This document shows, piece by piece, positions 1-13,347 of a stretch of DNA of 64,000 nucleotides. Source of the DNA: Nissolia schottii (taxonomy: Eukaryota > Streptophyta > Magnoliopsida > Fabales > Fabaceae); NCBI GenBank assembly GCA_003254905.1, contig QANU01098899.1, positions 396,854 through 460,853 of the forward strand, read 5' to 3'. The first letter of the stretch is position 1. Every line of letters starts with the position of its first letter. The position numbers and the translations under genes were made by a program. Under the pieces are notes generated by a model. The model saw only the letters and a program-made list of their open reading frames with translations. It was not told the origin of the DNA and did not search any database.

Positions 1-150
1 TATATACACACGCGCCATGGTACCAACCTTTCTGCCTTCTATACCTTAATACTTTTAAATACCCCGAGGGAGTACTAATCTCATTCCAAAGCTTCAATTA
101 TATACAATATTATCCACAATATTCCTTGCTAGCTAGCTATATCATTCCCC

Positions 151-157
151 TATATAG
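151..157 (+). promoter_or_regulatory. TATA-like box of the NAC gene
   Basis: TATATAG lies about 81 bp before the NAC start codon. With the usual 30-bp spacing this puts transcription start near 185 and leaves a 5' leader of about 50 bp, which is A-rich just before the ATG. The position is inferred; there is no transcript evidence. Confidence 0.45.
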
Positions 158-237
158 CTCTAGCAAATATTCATTAGATTTTCTCCCTTTCACATCTCGG
201 ATCTCTTAAACACCAAAAAAGAAGAAAAAAAATTAAC

Positions 238-3200
238 ATGGGACTTAGAGACATAGGAGCTTCACTGCCTCCTGGGTTTAGATTCTATCCGAGTGATGAG
301 GAGTTGGTGTGTCATTACCTTTACAAGAAGATCACAAACGAGGAGGTTCTCAAAGGCACCTTGGTGGAAATTGATTTGCACATATGTGAACCATGGCAGC
401 TTCCTGGTACTTTAATTTAATTTGGATATGTGTGTGTGTGTATATATATATATATATAATTAATTTCTGATCAATTATCTATGTTTTGAATTGCTCAATG
501 AAAAATCTATGTTTTGTCACAGCATGATGATCTCTTTAATTTTTCACAAAATTAAATTATGAGATTATAGTTATTTCCCATTTGTTGTTGTTTTCTTTCG
601 TTGGAGTCAATTGTGGTTATAAGACACAAAACAATCACATGGGATTCTTAGATTTCACAAAGAAAGAAATAAAGTCCTTGTCTTCATTCACATAAACCTG
701 TGTATATCCACAGATATGTTTGTGTTGGATTCATAATCCTGCTTCTCAGACAAGCTTTGTCTGGCATTATTGTTAAATATCGAAAAAGTAGCAGGCATGC
801 TTGCTTATTTCCACAAGACAAGACAGCAACAGAGAAAAGAGACAATGGAAAATATATGAAATTAAAAGGGGTCAAGCTAAGGGGAGGGGAATTCAGGCTC
901 GGTTGGTTCATGTAGTTTAATGCTTGCTCCTCTTAACACTTAAGTGGTCTTGATTGAGTTGATATCATATCTCATGATTGTCCAACCGGTTTGAGTCAAA
1001 TTAGTTAGAAGTTTGATACACATTAAATACTCGTGGACTANCCAATTCTGTGTCCTCTTAGGCAAAACCTTTTTTTTTTCCCTCCCTCCTAACTGAGGTA
1101 CAAATCTTTGTCCTCTCCCTCCCTAATACCCATAGTGTAATGATGCACAAAGTCTGTAATGATCTGTCTTTTTTATTCGATCGATCCCTTCACTCCTTAG
1201 TTCATAATTAAACATTTTCCTCCTTAAATATAAGCTAAAACGGCTTCAGGAAACCATAATATTGTATATCCATGGGATTGGCAGTATAAGACTATATATG
1301 AAGAGTTAATCTGATTTAATTCTACACAGTACTTTGTTTTATGCTTTTAATTTTGGATTTCCCTTTTATAAATGGATTAGTTTTTATAATAATTTTGTAG
1401 TCATAATTAAGTATCAGTATTTTTAACAATATATAGAGGCCTCTGGCTGGCAGCTGTAGATTTATCGTGAGATTCACGCTCCTTTTATTATTTATTTATT
1501 TATTTTATTCTGTACTTTTTGTTATAGCGTCCCTTTAAATTTTGGCTTACAACATAATATGTATATATACTTGGTAACTATTGTTTATTATAACGAAGTT
1601 GACAAAGCATGCAATACATTCTCACTAAGCAACCAACACTGAAATATATACGTGTATGTATGTCTAATTCACCTTTCTTGGCCATGATTCGCTATCTTGA
1701 TGATTTTGACTCCTGAGCATTCATATGTGTGTAAATATTTATTTATAATAAAATCTAGCTTTAAACATGAAAAGACCTACTTGATCTTTCTTGGCGTAGA
1801 TTAATCAATTAGTCCTCTATTCACGTACAACATTATGAAAGCTGTGAAAAGGGGTAAAAAAAAAAAAAGAGGCCACGTAATTACATATATAGCAACATTG
1901 AAACTTCCAAACACTATGTTGGTGTCATCAAAACACTATGCTCCTGTCATATCTTTGTCTGGTGAAATATTGGAAACTCGTAAAAAAAAGAAAAAATAGA
2001 ACATCATGTCATTGATGAAACTAGTTGACATGTGATAGTGATTCCACACATCACAAGACCTAATTATTATTAGTATTTATTTTCTAACAAATATATTCTC
2101 TCTAAGTCCACTAATAAACATTTTTTTTAACTTTTAAATACATTATTAATTATAAATTAATAATATATTTAAAAGTTACTTTTTAGTTGAAGGAGGTAAT
2201 GACAAATAAATAAATAAATATAAATATTGACCAATCATGTTTTCTTTTTTCATGCATTGGAACTGTTATGTCACACAGAGGTGGCTAAGCTGAATGCAAA
2301 TGAATGGTACTTCTTCAGCTTCCGTGACCGCAAATATGCGACTGGGTTTAGGACCAATCGGGCGACGACATCTGGCTATTGGAAAGCAACGGGGAAGGAT
2401 CGGACGGTGCTAGATCCAGTCACACAAGAGGTTGTAGGGATGAGGAAGACGTTGGTGTTCTACAGGAACAGAGCCCCAAATGGCATCAAAACTGGTTGGA
2501 TTATGCATGAGTTCCGCTTGGAGACCCCACACATGCCTCCCAAGGTAATCTTAATTTGGTTTCCACTTATCTCAATTTTCAAACTTGCTCATTAAAGTAA
2601 TGAATATAATGATTAGGGTTAGAGGATCCCTCAGCTTAATGCATTCCCGTGACGGAGATAAATTAAGCATATGATTATAATTTCATTTACCCCTAAAGTG
2701 CTCGTCTGAAAATGGAAAAATTATTAGGTAGACTACAATAAAGTTGGTGTGATCCATAAATGGTGGAGTGTCTTTTGGATAAAGTTAATGAGACTCATTT
2801 TTATTGTAAATGTGTCTAAAAATGAGACAGTAAATTTGTGCTCGTATATAAATCTCTCAAATGAAAAAATTCTTAAATAGACACAAATTTACTATTTCTT
2901 AAGTATATAGACAAAAATACAGTTAGAAGGGATTAGTATTTAAAATTTGGCAACAGATTATTTTCAAAAATAATTTTCTATTTTAGTTAATAAACTTTAA
3001 TTAAGCCGTTTTGAATTTAAATAAAAACAAAAGTTTGTTCAGCAAAGATTTTATGATTTTATTTTGAGTTTAATTGATATGTATTTACACTCATCCAACC
3101 AAATAATTACATATACGTGACTTTTTAAATAGTAGATGAGAGAGTAAATTATTTTTGCTTATATGACAAAATTTAACTGAATGACAATATGACTCTTGCT

Positions 3201-4237
3201 ACGAAGCAATTAAGCTCTTTTATTTTGTTTCTTTAACAAGCCTTGTTAGGGAAGTTTGAAGGCTATACAAGTTAACATAGATTCTCCCAAAAAAAAAGAC
3301 ATGACATTTTTTTTCCCAATCCCTTAAAGAGATAGATAGAGATAGAGAGCAGAGAAAAAGAACTTACGTGATGAGGGAATTGTCCTGATCCAGTTCCCTT
3401 TGTAACCGATGATGCAATTTGTCTGTGAATAGAATAATTCATAAGAGGAAAAGGAAAAAAGGTTGTGGCTTTTTGTGGTGTGAGGATAACGCTTCTTTCT
3501 TAAGGCGGGAAACTCGGTTTCACATATGATTATGAGTTGTGTTATTTAAACTCATTTTATATGTGATCCTGTGCTGACTTATATTTTATTTATTATTGGA
3601 TAAAATCTCAATGTGATCTATACTTCATTAAATCTCATCTAAAAATAAATGAGGTGAGTTTGTACAATGTCTCATATAAAAGGAGTACACATAACATTTC
3701 GCATATGGTTATTAATAATTCTAATTAGGTCAAACTCTTTGTTGATTACACATACAGGAGGACTGGGTATTGTGTAGAGTATTCCACAAAAGCAAAGAAG
3801 ATAACAACAATAGTGCCAAACAGTACATCATGTATGATGAGGCCACGCATGACCCTAATTCCCTAACCATGATGGTTTCATCAACAAACCAAAACATCAT
3901 GGCTTGTGGTGGTGGTGGTTATAACAGATCACTAACCTCTTTGATCTCGAATAATTCCTCTATGCATATGGAAACAACCACCCATCATAATAATTTGAAT
4001 CCCAACCAAAACGGTTATGCCATGAATCTCCTTCACTTGTCATGTGAAACAAACAACAACAACAACAATGGCAGCGCCGTTACTCAAATTAGTTCCAAAT
4101 GTGGTGATCATCATGATGATGGATATGATGGGTTCTTATGGGATGATCACATGGATCTCCAAGATGGCGTGCCTTCAAACTTGGAGGGAATGAGATTCGA
4201 GATCAATACTACTAATAATAATATGGTCTTGTTATAA
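238..4237 (+). CDS. NAC-domain transcription factor, NAC21/22 type
   Basis: Three exons, 238-406, 2279-2544 and 3758-4237, join in frame through GT-AG introns of 1872 and 1213 bp to give 304 residues. The N-terminal 160 residues form a complete NAC domain: subdomain [21 protein letters not shown] with [16 protein letters not shown] with [20 protein letters not shown] and [12 protein letters not shown] with [20 protein letters not shown] and WIMHEFRL, and E with [11 protein letters not shown]. The introns sit after WQLP and after PPK, the standard NAC positions. The MGLRDIGA start and overall match resemble proteins called NAC21/22. The C-terminal part is a low-complexity Asn-, Met- and His-rich tail ending in acidic Asp-rich and Asn-rich stretches, as expected for the activation region. 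The protein should be a nuclear DNA-binding regulator. I saw no miR164-like target in exon 3, unlike NAC1 and CUC relatives. The family is certain; the subgroup is from memory of related sequences. Confidence 0.95.
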
Positions 4238-7200
4238 ATTAGTAAATTTATTTTCTTTATGTGTACATATAATGTCTAAGTACGTGGTTCATATATTTAT
4301 GTATCTGCAAAAATTGTCAAAATTATTAATTCGTTGGTGTATTAATTTATAAATGGTCCTTTGGCTTTGAGGGGCCAAGGTTGTGGTGTACTATTCAAGT
4401 ACTGTTTAGGGTAATAGTGTGTTTAATTAGGGTTTTAATTACTTCTTTTTCATTATTATTTTTGGGGTAGGGAATTTGTAATCCTTTGTGTTAACATTTG
4501 TCAATTTGTAATTAGAACTATTTATTTATTGTCTTGCTCTCTTCGTTAATTTTTCTTTTATTGTAATAAATATGTGTACACGGAATAGCATTATTAATTG
4601 AACATTTTGCATTCTCCACCGGAAAGGTTATTGGCTGAAGTTCGTGTACGTTAGATAGAGGTGAATGAATGGATGAAAATGCAAAACGAAAAGGAAAATA
4701 TGGGAGGTTATTAGGCATATTGGTGATGATTTCAACCTATGTTTTACTATTTTGATCTCGGTTTCTCTCTTAAATTATGTGGGACAGTGTATTTATTTTA
4801 TTCTCTTGAGTTTTGTTTCACTAAATTTTCGTTGAAAGATTTTGACTTTACATAGGTCAAACATTGTTAAGTCTTAATGAATAGTTCTTCTTTGTAATTT
4901 GCCTATCCTCGTCATAGTTTTGGTTATGAAAAGGAAAAGGAAAAGAAGAAGAAGAAATTGAACATTGCTTACCCTTCCTTTCTAATTAATTTGCTTGTTT
5001 ATTGTGTTTGGCTCGTTGATGAACTCGATTGATTACATGGTTTCGGTTAGAGTTTCTCGATTCGCGTTGATTAATTAGGTGTTGCTCAACTCATTCTTCG
5101 TTGACCTTCACTTCATAACAACTATTCAAACTTGAGTTTAGGGATATTCTTGTTGGAAGATATATATGCTTTATTATCTTAATTTGTATAAATCATTATT
5201 GAAATCACTGATTAATTCTGAAGAAAAAAGAACCTCGATCCCCCTTCCATAAAAATAAAATAACAAAAGCAAATAGAAAGAACCTGTCCAACTTTCACGA
5301 CCTCTACGTAACCCACTAATATATTGCTTCAAAACTAATACTCCTCTTTATGTTTCAGCAATTGATTAGAGACCATAGTCTAAGTTGTTAGGCATGCTTG
5401 TTAAATTTGTCATGCACAAGAACGACACGTACATATATAGATGACTATAGGTTAGGTCAAATGTTTCCATCAACTAAAAGTAAGATCAAGCAATGACATG
5501 GATATAATATTTATATATACGTACATTGAATTAGCACGTGAGAGATTATATATCAAAAGCTCTTAGTGAAAGAGGTCTATCTAGCCCTTTCTCTCTAATT
5601 TCAAAGGGAATCTTCCGTCTATTCACACATAAATATTGTACTGGTATCATTTTAAGAGTAATAAGAAGTAGACGCCTAAATAAGCTATATATGCTATAGG
5701 GTAAGTATATTTTGTGATCCCTATTCTCTTTCTATGTACCAATAAAGTGCTTGCATGCAATATAAGAGAAAAGGACACGGGGTCTGATGCGATAAGCATA
5801 TGTGACTTTGCATGACCAGATTACACTAAAGGCGTGTTCATAAGTTAAGCATTGGGACATAAGGGTCGAGTTTCTTCCATAAAGTTACCAACAGCATCGA
5901 TCAGAAGCTTTTCTATTTAAAAATACATCAATAACATACATCTACTATTTTTTATATTAGGTTTGATGTAGACTTTCCACCGCAAATACGTTTTGAATGA
6001 AAAGGTTGGTCGACTTTAAGTATGTGTTATAAGAAGAAATTTATCATATGAATAATGGTGTTTCCTCACTTATCTTATGCGTAAATACTTTATAGTATTT
6101 AATTTATTAATTTATTGATAATTTTTACAGTGAAATTCATCGAATTTTGTTATTATTTTAATGATCTAACTCACATATTGATGGACTATATAATCTAATG
6201 TGATAAATTAATACTTTTCAATATAATATTTGTAGAGCGGTGCATTGTGAGTTCAAATGGAATCTCTAAACCTCTTATAAATTGGTTCTTTCAATTATTT
6301 GACTAACGAAATGTTTATGGCATGTATAACATGAAAAATAATAATAAAATTCAATGAATTTTGCTGTAAAAGTTATCAAAAATTAATAAATTAAGTAGCA
6401 TGAGTTATTTACTTCATGGTGTAAGTTCTAACCACCATATTAGATTAACAAAATTTTTAATAAAAATCAAGGATAATGGTTGAATAAAGTAAAGTGATAT
6501 GTCTTGTTTATCAATTTAAAAGTTACTGGTGTTTGGAGCCGCATGAAGCGCGGTGCAACTTTCTTCGCACATGATTAGTTTAATTATGCTTGATTTTCAT
6601 TGTTAATTTTTTTTATATAATTATATAACAGGTTTATCAAGCCATTTCATAAAAATTAAAATAATAACTTAAAAAATTCTGAAAATTTACATTTGAGCGA
6701 CTAAAATATGTCACTTCATTCTGACAATTAAATTCGAGCGAAAATTCTTACACTTTTACATTTTTTTTAAAGACAATAACATGACTAAAGATAAACCAAT
6801 ATTAAAGCACATTAATATTGTAAAATTTAATTACTATGTAGTGACAGTAAAAGAAAACTTTTACATACGTATAACCTTTTAAGTCATGAGTAAAAAAAAT
6901 TAATTATTTTAATTTATGTGCAACATTTGATTAAATGCTTAAAGTGTAAAAAAAAAACTTTACACTCTAGATCTATAACAATTAAACCCAGTACTATAAA
7001 CGCATCTTGAAAAATAGAATTTGATCTGTCTCTTCTGTATACGTTGCTTTTATTTATCTGGCTAAAGGTGGGAGTGGGAGATTTGATTGATCAATCAATG
7101 AAGCAAGCCCTAGCTAGCAGCATATGGGGGCTTTGATTATTTTGTAACGCATTTACACTGTGTGTTAGTTATTTGTCGGCACTCTTACTGACACTGAGAT

Positions 7201-8696
7201 GCGCCTCTTGAGCCCAGGAAAGAGATTCTTTCGTTTCACAGAACACATAGATACTTGCTTTTTGCTTTGATTGATTTGCTTTTTATCTTTTCTGTTACAA
7301 TTATTTTATTCGTATTTTCCAAAATCTTTCTTTGTTGATTGAAACTTTGAGGGAATCGATGGCCATTGCTTCACCTTCAGTTGATTAAACACTTTCAAAA
7401 ACGACAGGGACGTGAATAATTGAGGCTGCCTTATAATTGCCATATGAGTGAAAACTAGAGAGACAATCATTAATTCCAATTACATCTTTTTTAATGTTGG
7501 GAGAGGAGAAAAAATTTATTTAAAATTTTTATCATGTTACAAAGAGTTTAATTGCTACGCCATCACCCACCAATGTAATGTTCTATAAGAAACTTTTCAG
7601 ATAGATCACATAAACAATTTTTGTTGACACAAGTCACACAACAATTGAATAACAGCATAAAACGTATACAAATTTTTATATTAAAAATGCAAAATAATTA
7701 AAATCTTATAAAAAAAATCCTATATAATGTTGTAACAGATTGAAAGTGATCCATAAGTATATCAAATCAACCCTAAGTGACACTCAGCAAGAAGCAAGGG
7801 AAGAATTATTTAGATTGGTCCACCACTGCTTGACAATATTGAGATTTTGAGGGACGATCAAGAGAACAAGAAATTAGGGATCGAGCTGCAGAGACACGAC
7901 ACTTAACAGTACATCATGCATATAATGCAAATGAGGATAGCTAGCTAGGGTTCTCTTGCTTGCTAGGATTGCTTATTCTCCTGACTTCTGTGAAGTCCCA
8001 TGATTAATCAGTAAAAATAAATAAAGAATAATTAAAGAAAGAATATAACTCAAGAAAAATATATTATATTACTAAGGGTTGTGTTTTGATATAATGAAAA
8101 GTGTTTATAAATAGACTACGAATAAAATCAGAACATAAATATAAAATCAACATAAGGAAGTAATCAAACTAAATAAACATTACATCAATTTAAAATAAAT
8201 CAGAGATATGATAATATTCTTAACACTATCATTTCTCCACATTGATTTTTGAAAAATTGTGGCTCTAGCTAGTATGTTCTCTAGCTTCCCGATTGTAAAA
8301 CAGTTTTTACTTTTAAAATTGAACCTACAAGGGAATTGTGTTATTTGCACTCGTTTGTAAAATAATTTTAAAGATATACATTGAGATATCTGTAACCATT
8401 TATTAGTTGGAGCAAATCTGAACACTTTTCTCCTTTAGTAATGTTCCGTGTACATTCAAATAGTGTCTACCTAACAACCATTGTATGATTATGTATCACA
8501 TACACTACGACAGATGTGTGAACAAACATTTATAAAGGGATGAACGTACATTACAGAGCCGATGAATAGACGTTTTTACTACATAATCAAAATAAAATGG
8601 GACTCACACCGTATTAACTAGCGAAAAGTAACTATTGTACTTTCTTTCTCTTCTGTTCTTCACTCACACTCTAAAACGCATGCATTAACGCTTCAT
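4238..8696. other. Intergenic, no gene seen
   Basis: This AT-rich stretch follows the NAC gene. Its short open frames (for example 4518-4718 and 8180-8425 on the minus strand) match nothing I recognise and have plain AT-rich composition. No transposon ends, tRNA or convincing promoter could be recognised. Confidence 0.6.
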
Positions 8697-9010
8697 CATA
8701 AGCAAACATTACAAAACAGATCATGAACAAACGTTATAAAATAAATAAATAAACATTATCGAACACAAAAATAAATGTCACACACACACTCTCTCTCTTG
8801 CTCCCTTGCCCACTCTCTAATTATAAACGAACATCACACAATAAATAAAACAAATATTATAACACTTGAAAATAGATGTTATAAAACTCATAAACAAACA
8901 TTACAACACACAAAAACGAAGAAGTAAACAAACTTTACACCACAAATAAACAGTCATTACAAACATTCATAAACAAATATTACAATACATATAAACAAAC
9001 ATTACATAAC
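8697..9010. repeat. Degenerate AT-rich minisatellite
   Basis: A word close to ATAAACAAACATTACAAAAC recurs about ten times with spacers of variable length, for example near 8703, 8725, 8750, 8895, 8930, 8970 and 8990. The copies are diverged, so the array is old or expanded loosely. The core ACAAACATTAC also appears at 39226 and 39282, far away in the window. Confidence 0.6.
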
Positions 9011-10648
9011 ACCAAAAATATTATAAAACACAGAGAACAACATAAATTAGAAAGAATATCCTCATCCATGTTCACCATAAGAATATGAACTGAAGAAAAA
9101 AAAAAAGGCAAAAATGAATAAAGAAGCAAGAAACATGAATAAGAAACAAGAAAAGATAAACAGAGAAGAAGAAAAAGAGCAAAAGGAAAAATAAATGAAG
9201 GTTGCAAGTAAAAAAATTGAGAAAAAAAATAGTGTGTGCGGAGGAATAGACAAAAGAAGAAGAAGAGCGTGAATCAAGAGGGGGTGGGAGAGAGGAGAGA
9301 GAATTAACAAAACCTAACACAAATAATAAATGACTAAGCTCCTTAGACATTTGGTCAAATGTTCAATTATTAGATAAGAGAATTAGTTGCACATCCGGAT
9401 CAACAAAAGAAAAATTCAATAAGACATCATCAAACCATTTCATTGTTTTTTCAAAAATAAAGTGTCGGTCTAAATAAAAATGCTAAAAAGAAAAATTATT
9501 CTACCGTCCCAAATTACATCGACTCCTTCAACTGTGTTTCCTAATTCATAATAAGCAATGTTAGCCACGAGGTATGGTAGTCTACCACTTTATCTATCTG
9601 TTCACAGTAAATATCCCAAGTGCACCCTGAAAACAACCAACAATGCGATTGTAGAAAAGTTGCAATAGAGAGGCTATTATGAATAAAAGAATACCTAACT
9701 GATGGCTGAAAAAATAAAACACAAAAAGTTGTAATTAAAAAGGTAAATGATAAAATGTATAAAAAAAATTGTGTAAAATTTCTTTATTCTCTTTTTTAGA
9801 AAATGATATTATCAAAGCTAGGATGAAATGGGCCAAATAGTAATCAGGTCATACCAAACGTTAACTTGGGTAGACTTACATTATAATTTTTTTTGTTTGA
9901 GTCTAACTTATTATTTGTCAAAAGTCTTTTTTTTAACATGACATAGTCTATTTTAAAAGTCTAACATGACGTAGAGTTTGATAGGCCAACCTTTTTTAAA
10001 TAAATATATTGTAAGTCTCTTTATCAATGATATAATATTATTATAATAAATAAATATATATTATAATAATATATGAATATATTACTTATATATAAATTAG
10101 CATAACAATTCAAGTTAATTTAATGACAAATCGACAAAAAATGTAATGACTTATATTCAAATCTTACTTCATTAACTTTTAAAAATAAGTCAATTTTTAA
10201 ACTTCGCACCCCTAATCAAACCATATTCATGTTCGTGTACATATCATTATTATTGGGTATTTATTATTCACAATTTTTGAAGCAAGTCTTATTTAACTAA
10301 ATATGTTTTTTATTTAATTTGAGTTTGAGTCAATTTTTAAACATATCAGGCTCAGTCAGACTTTTAGACTTTTAATAGGTCAGGTTGTAGGCTCATGTTA
10401 GGTGCCTAGTTATTCTCATTCCTAATCAAAACATAGGATGTTCCTCTATATTTTTTATTCACAATTTTATTTATCAATAAAACTCTTCTATATTAAATAC
10501 TTGTAACGTCAAATTGGCTGACGTTATGATTTGCAAATATTTCTGTATGCTCAATATTAACGAGCTTAGGGCCATATTCTAACTTTAAACTATGATAAAT
10601 TTTTCTCTTTACCTAAACTTTTATAAAAAGAGATGAGTTAAAAACATA
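9011..10648. other. Intergenic, purine-rich then AT-rich
   Basis: Positions 9080-9310 are strongly purine-rich on the plus strand, which creates long hydrophobic Phe/Ser/Leu frames on the minus strand that are not genes. At 9830-10430 there are phrases such as AATGGGCC and CAGGCTCAGTC of the kind seen in decayed hAT-type MITEs, but no clear ends were found. Confidence 0.4.
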
Positions 10649-11198
10649 GGGTCATTCTTTAGTGCAAATGGTTCTTAATTTGCACAGGTATAAATTTGAA
10701 TTAAAATTATAAAAAATAATTTTTAAATACAAAATTAATCTAAAATAAAAATAACAATGGTGATTCCTTTTTTTTATTGATTATTTGGTATGATTAAGAT
10801 AATTTAATTTCACGTAGGGATGTAGGGGTGTATATGTCAATTGATTTAAGTCATATTTTTCGGATGAACTCACTCATTTGATAAATTTAATGATTAGTTG
10901 GATTGTACAATTTTAAATAAGGTGACCCGCCTCGAGTTGACTCGTTAAGTTGTTGAGTGGTTCGAGTAGGTCGACCAATGATCTTGGTATTTTTTTATAT
11001 AATTTTTTGCCATTATTTTAAGATTTTTGAAGCATTTATTTGTGTTTGAGATTTTCCTTATTTTTGTTTTGGTGGTAGACTTTGACTAAATTTTTGGGCT
11101 GATTGAAATTTATTGAATGAGTGAGTTCATCCAAAAAAAAATATGATTTGAATTAATCGACACACCACATTAAGAACCATTTTCACCAAGAATGACCC
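10649..11198. mobile_element. Long inverted-repeat (foldback/MITE) element
   Basis: The two ends are inverted copies of each other. The left end reads GGGTCATTCTTTAGTG and the right end, reversed, GGGTCATTCTTGGTGA. A second inner pair matches over about 60 bp (around 10822-10890 and 11105-11165, both with GGATGAACTCACTCATT in the same sense once reversed). The left arm holds about 130 bp extra between the outer and inner blocks. The trinucleotide ATA flanks both ends, so a 3-bp target duplication is possible, but the superfamily is not resolved. No coding capacity is visible. Confidence 0.7.
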
Positions 11199-12332
11199 AT
11201 AAACATTAGTTAGAGTCATAATTTTACCCAAAATTCCTTAGAAAATCATCTATATCTACTAACAAGTAGAATTTATTTTTACCACTAATTTTAAAGAGAA
11301 TTTGTTCACCAATTGTTTTTATTAAATTTTATTAAATATTTAAAATTTAAAATTTCACTAAACTCAAGTGATCCTATTTGACCCTACTAAATATTTCTTA
11401 ATTTAAAATTAACATTTTCTTACTTTTTTAACATTTATAAACACAAAAAATAAAATTAAATAATTTATATAAAAAAATAAAATCAAGAAATTTTGTGCAT
11501 AGCACATGCACTAAATTAGTGCATTAAATTAATATATGTTAAAAATATGATTGAATTAACATATAAAAACTTTTACACGATGTACAAAAATTAAAGTTTA
11601 TGTTTGTAACAAAATGAAAATAGGGATAACTCACTGTAGCGTGTTCGGAAGAGGAGTGATCGGTCTGGGAATCTTTGATTCTTTGGGTCTGCGCGACACA
11701 CACCTGAATGCTGAATGGGGCGCGAGGGAACACAACGCGCTCTCCCCTTTTGAATTTTAATTCTCAATCTTGCATGGCATCTCATCTGGGTAATTTCGAT
11801 TTCCTCTTTATTCAATTCTCTGTTCTCTCTGTTTCTTTTTTGAGAGATTTTGTTGGCTTTCGTGCTACTCTACTCTTTCCGGTTCAATCTTTTGTTTGCT
11901 GCACGAATCTGATTTTAGGGGAACCCTGATGCTTTTGAATTCTGGGTATGTATAAAAATGGCATCTTTTTACTCACTGCTATTGTTTGGTTGGAATTGGT
12001 GCTTGGTTTTCATGGCCTTGTTGCGCTTTGGCTTCCCTTGTCTTTTTTGTTATCCCGTTTGTTCTGCATGTGTTTTTTTCTTTGCAATTTTCATCCCTGA
12101 GGTTCCCTGAAAGTATGTTAATGAAGATTTATGTCTAATCTCCCCATGTTTTAGTTTATGCTTATTAGATAGAGAAAAGTAGAAAAGGAAGTGAGGGATA
12201 GGTTTTGCCTTTCACTTCTTGGAGCTTGCTAGAGAAAGCAGAATCAGGAAAAGATTTAAAATCATCTGCTTTCCTCTTACTTCATAATCAAAACAATCTG
12301 TCCCTCATTTTCAGCTCACTTTCATTCTACAG

Positions 12333-12367
12333 GAGCTGTGGAAAAGAGTTTTGAGCCCAAAGTGAGG
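12333..12367 (+). other. Possible 5'-leader exon of the JmjC gene
   Basis: A short segment is bounded by ATTCTACAG before it and GTGAGT after it, both good splice signals. GC-rich sequence near 11690-11750 could hold the transcription start, with a further leader exon ending upstream. The coding start lies only at 13348. This is inference from splice-site quality alone. Confidence 0.25.
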
Positions 12368-13347
12368 GTGAGTTGCTCTCCACTTTTATTTGTTCCACAT
12401 TTCCTTTTGTGCCGAGCAAGTGCAGAGTGTTTTCATTCCAATTTTTCTATCACCTCGTTTTTTGTCCTTCCCGTTTTGAATCCTTAGTAATTCAAATACC
12501 AGCTTGTCTAATAATTTGACTTCTAGAAAATAGAAATAGAAGTTGGGGATCGATGTATTGTATTATGGTTTTCACTTTGCATCATCTAGTTCTTTTGGTA
12601 AAGATGGTTGGCATTGGCTTTGGTTTTGTGCGTTAAATCATAGAAGTGCATGAAGTGATAAATAATATCTTTTTACTTTTTGATATATAGTATTTTCTTC
12701 AAACACTGTCTAATAGTCTATCTAATATATCAAGTTATATCATGTATTATTGAAAATGTTGCTTCTCATGCCTCTATGTTGAGATGCATAACTTCTGCAC
12801 TATTTACAGTTGATTCTTTTGCTTGTGGTTTTTTTCTGCCATTCTTCTACCTCCACTTTCTTTTCCTGTCTTAGTGGAACATTGGGATGCTTTAGCAGGC
12901 TGATGCACTGATTTGAACTATTTAATTATTGAGTGATCAATGATTCTATCCAAGTAGAGAATTGCCTGCAATCGTGTTTGATGCATACAAATATTTTATT
13001 GGCTTGTCATTAATGTTTAGACTTTAAACTATTAAATTGATGGTGATTGCATGTTTCTTAGGATGGAACTTGGAAATATGGATTATTGGATTATTTTATG
13101 ACTATTGATTAGTAATGATGAGTGAATATGAGACAATTAGTTAATTTTGGATTGTTTTTAAAACATTTATATGTATTTTGTATACATTCATTGCATTGCA
13201 AATAATTTTGTGTACATTGCCATCCCACTGCCCGCTTTCTTGTATTTTGTGGCCGGCCGTGACGGGCCAAGATCTGGGATTGACTACCTTTCCATTAGTG
13301 TTGAGATGGTTCTCTTTATGATATTTATTTGGCTTTTGCCTTCAGAG

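Noticed and set aside
3758-4237. miR164 target site in the NAC gene
   Set aside because: Some NAC1/CUC relatives carry one in the last exon, but no stretch resembling AGCACGTGCCCTGCTTCTCC was found here.
8980-9350. Overlapping minus-strand hydrophobic frames rich in Phe, Leu and Ser
   Set aside because: They arise from a purine-rich tract on the plus strand. No start context, splice sites or homology support them.
13171-13347. Upstream extension of the JMJ19 first coding exon
   Set aside because: The frame is open, but a good acceptor (TTTTGCCTTCAG) ends at 13345 just before the ATG, and the extension is hydrophobic and unlike the family.
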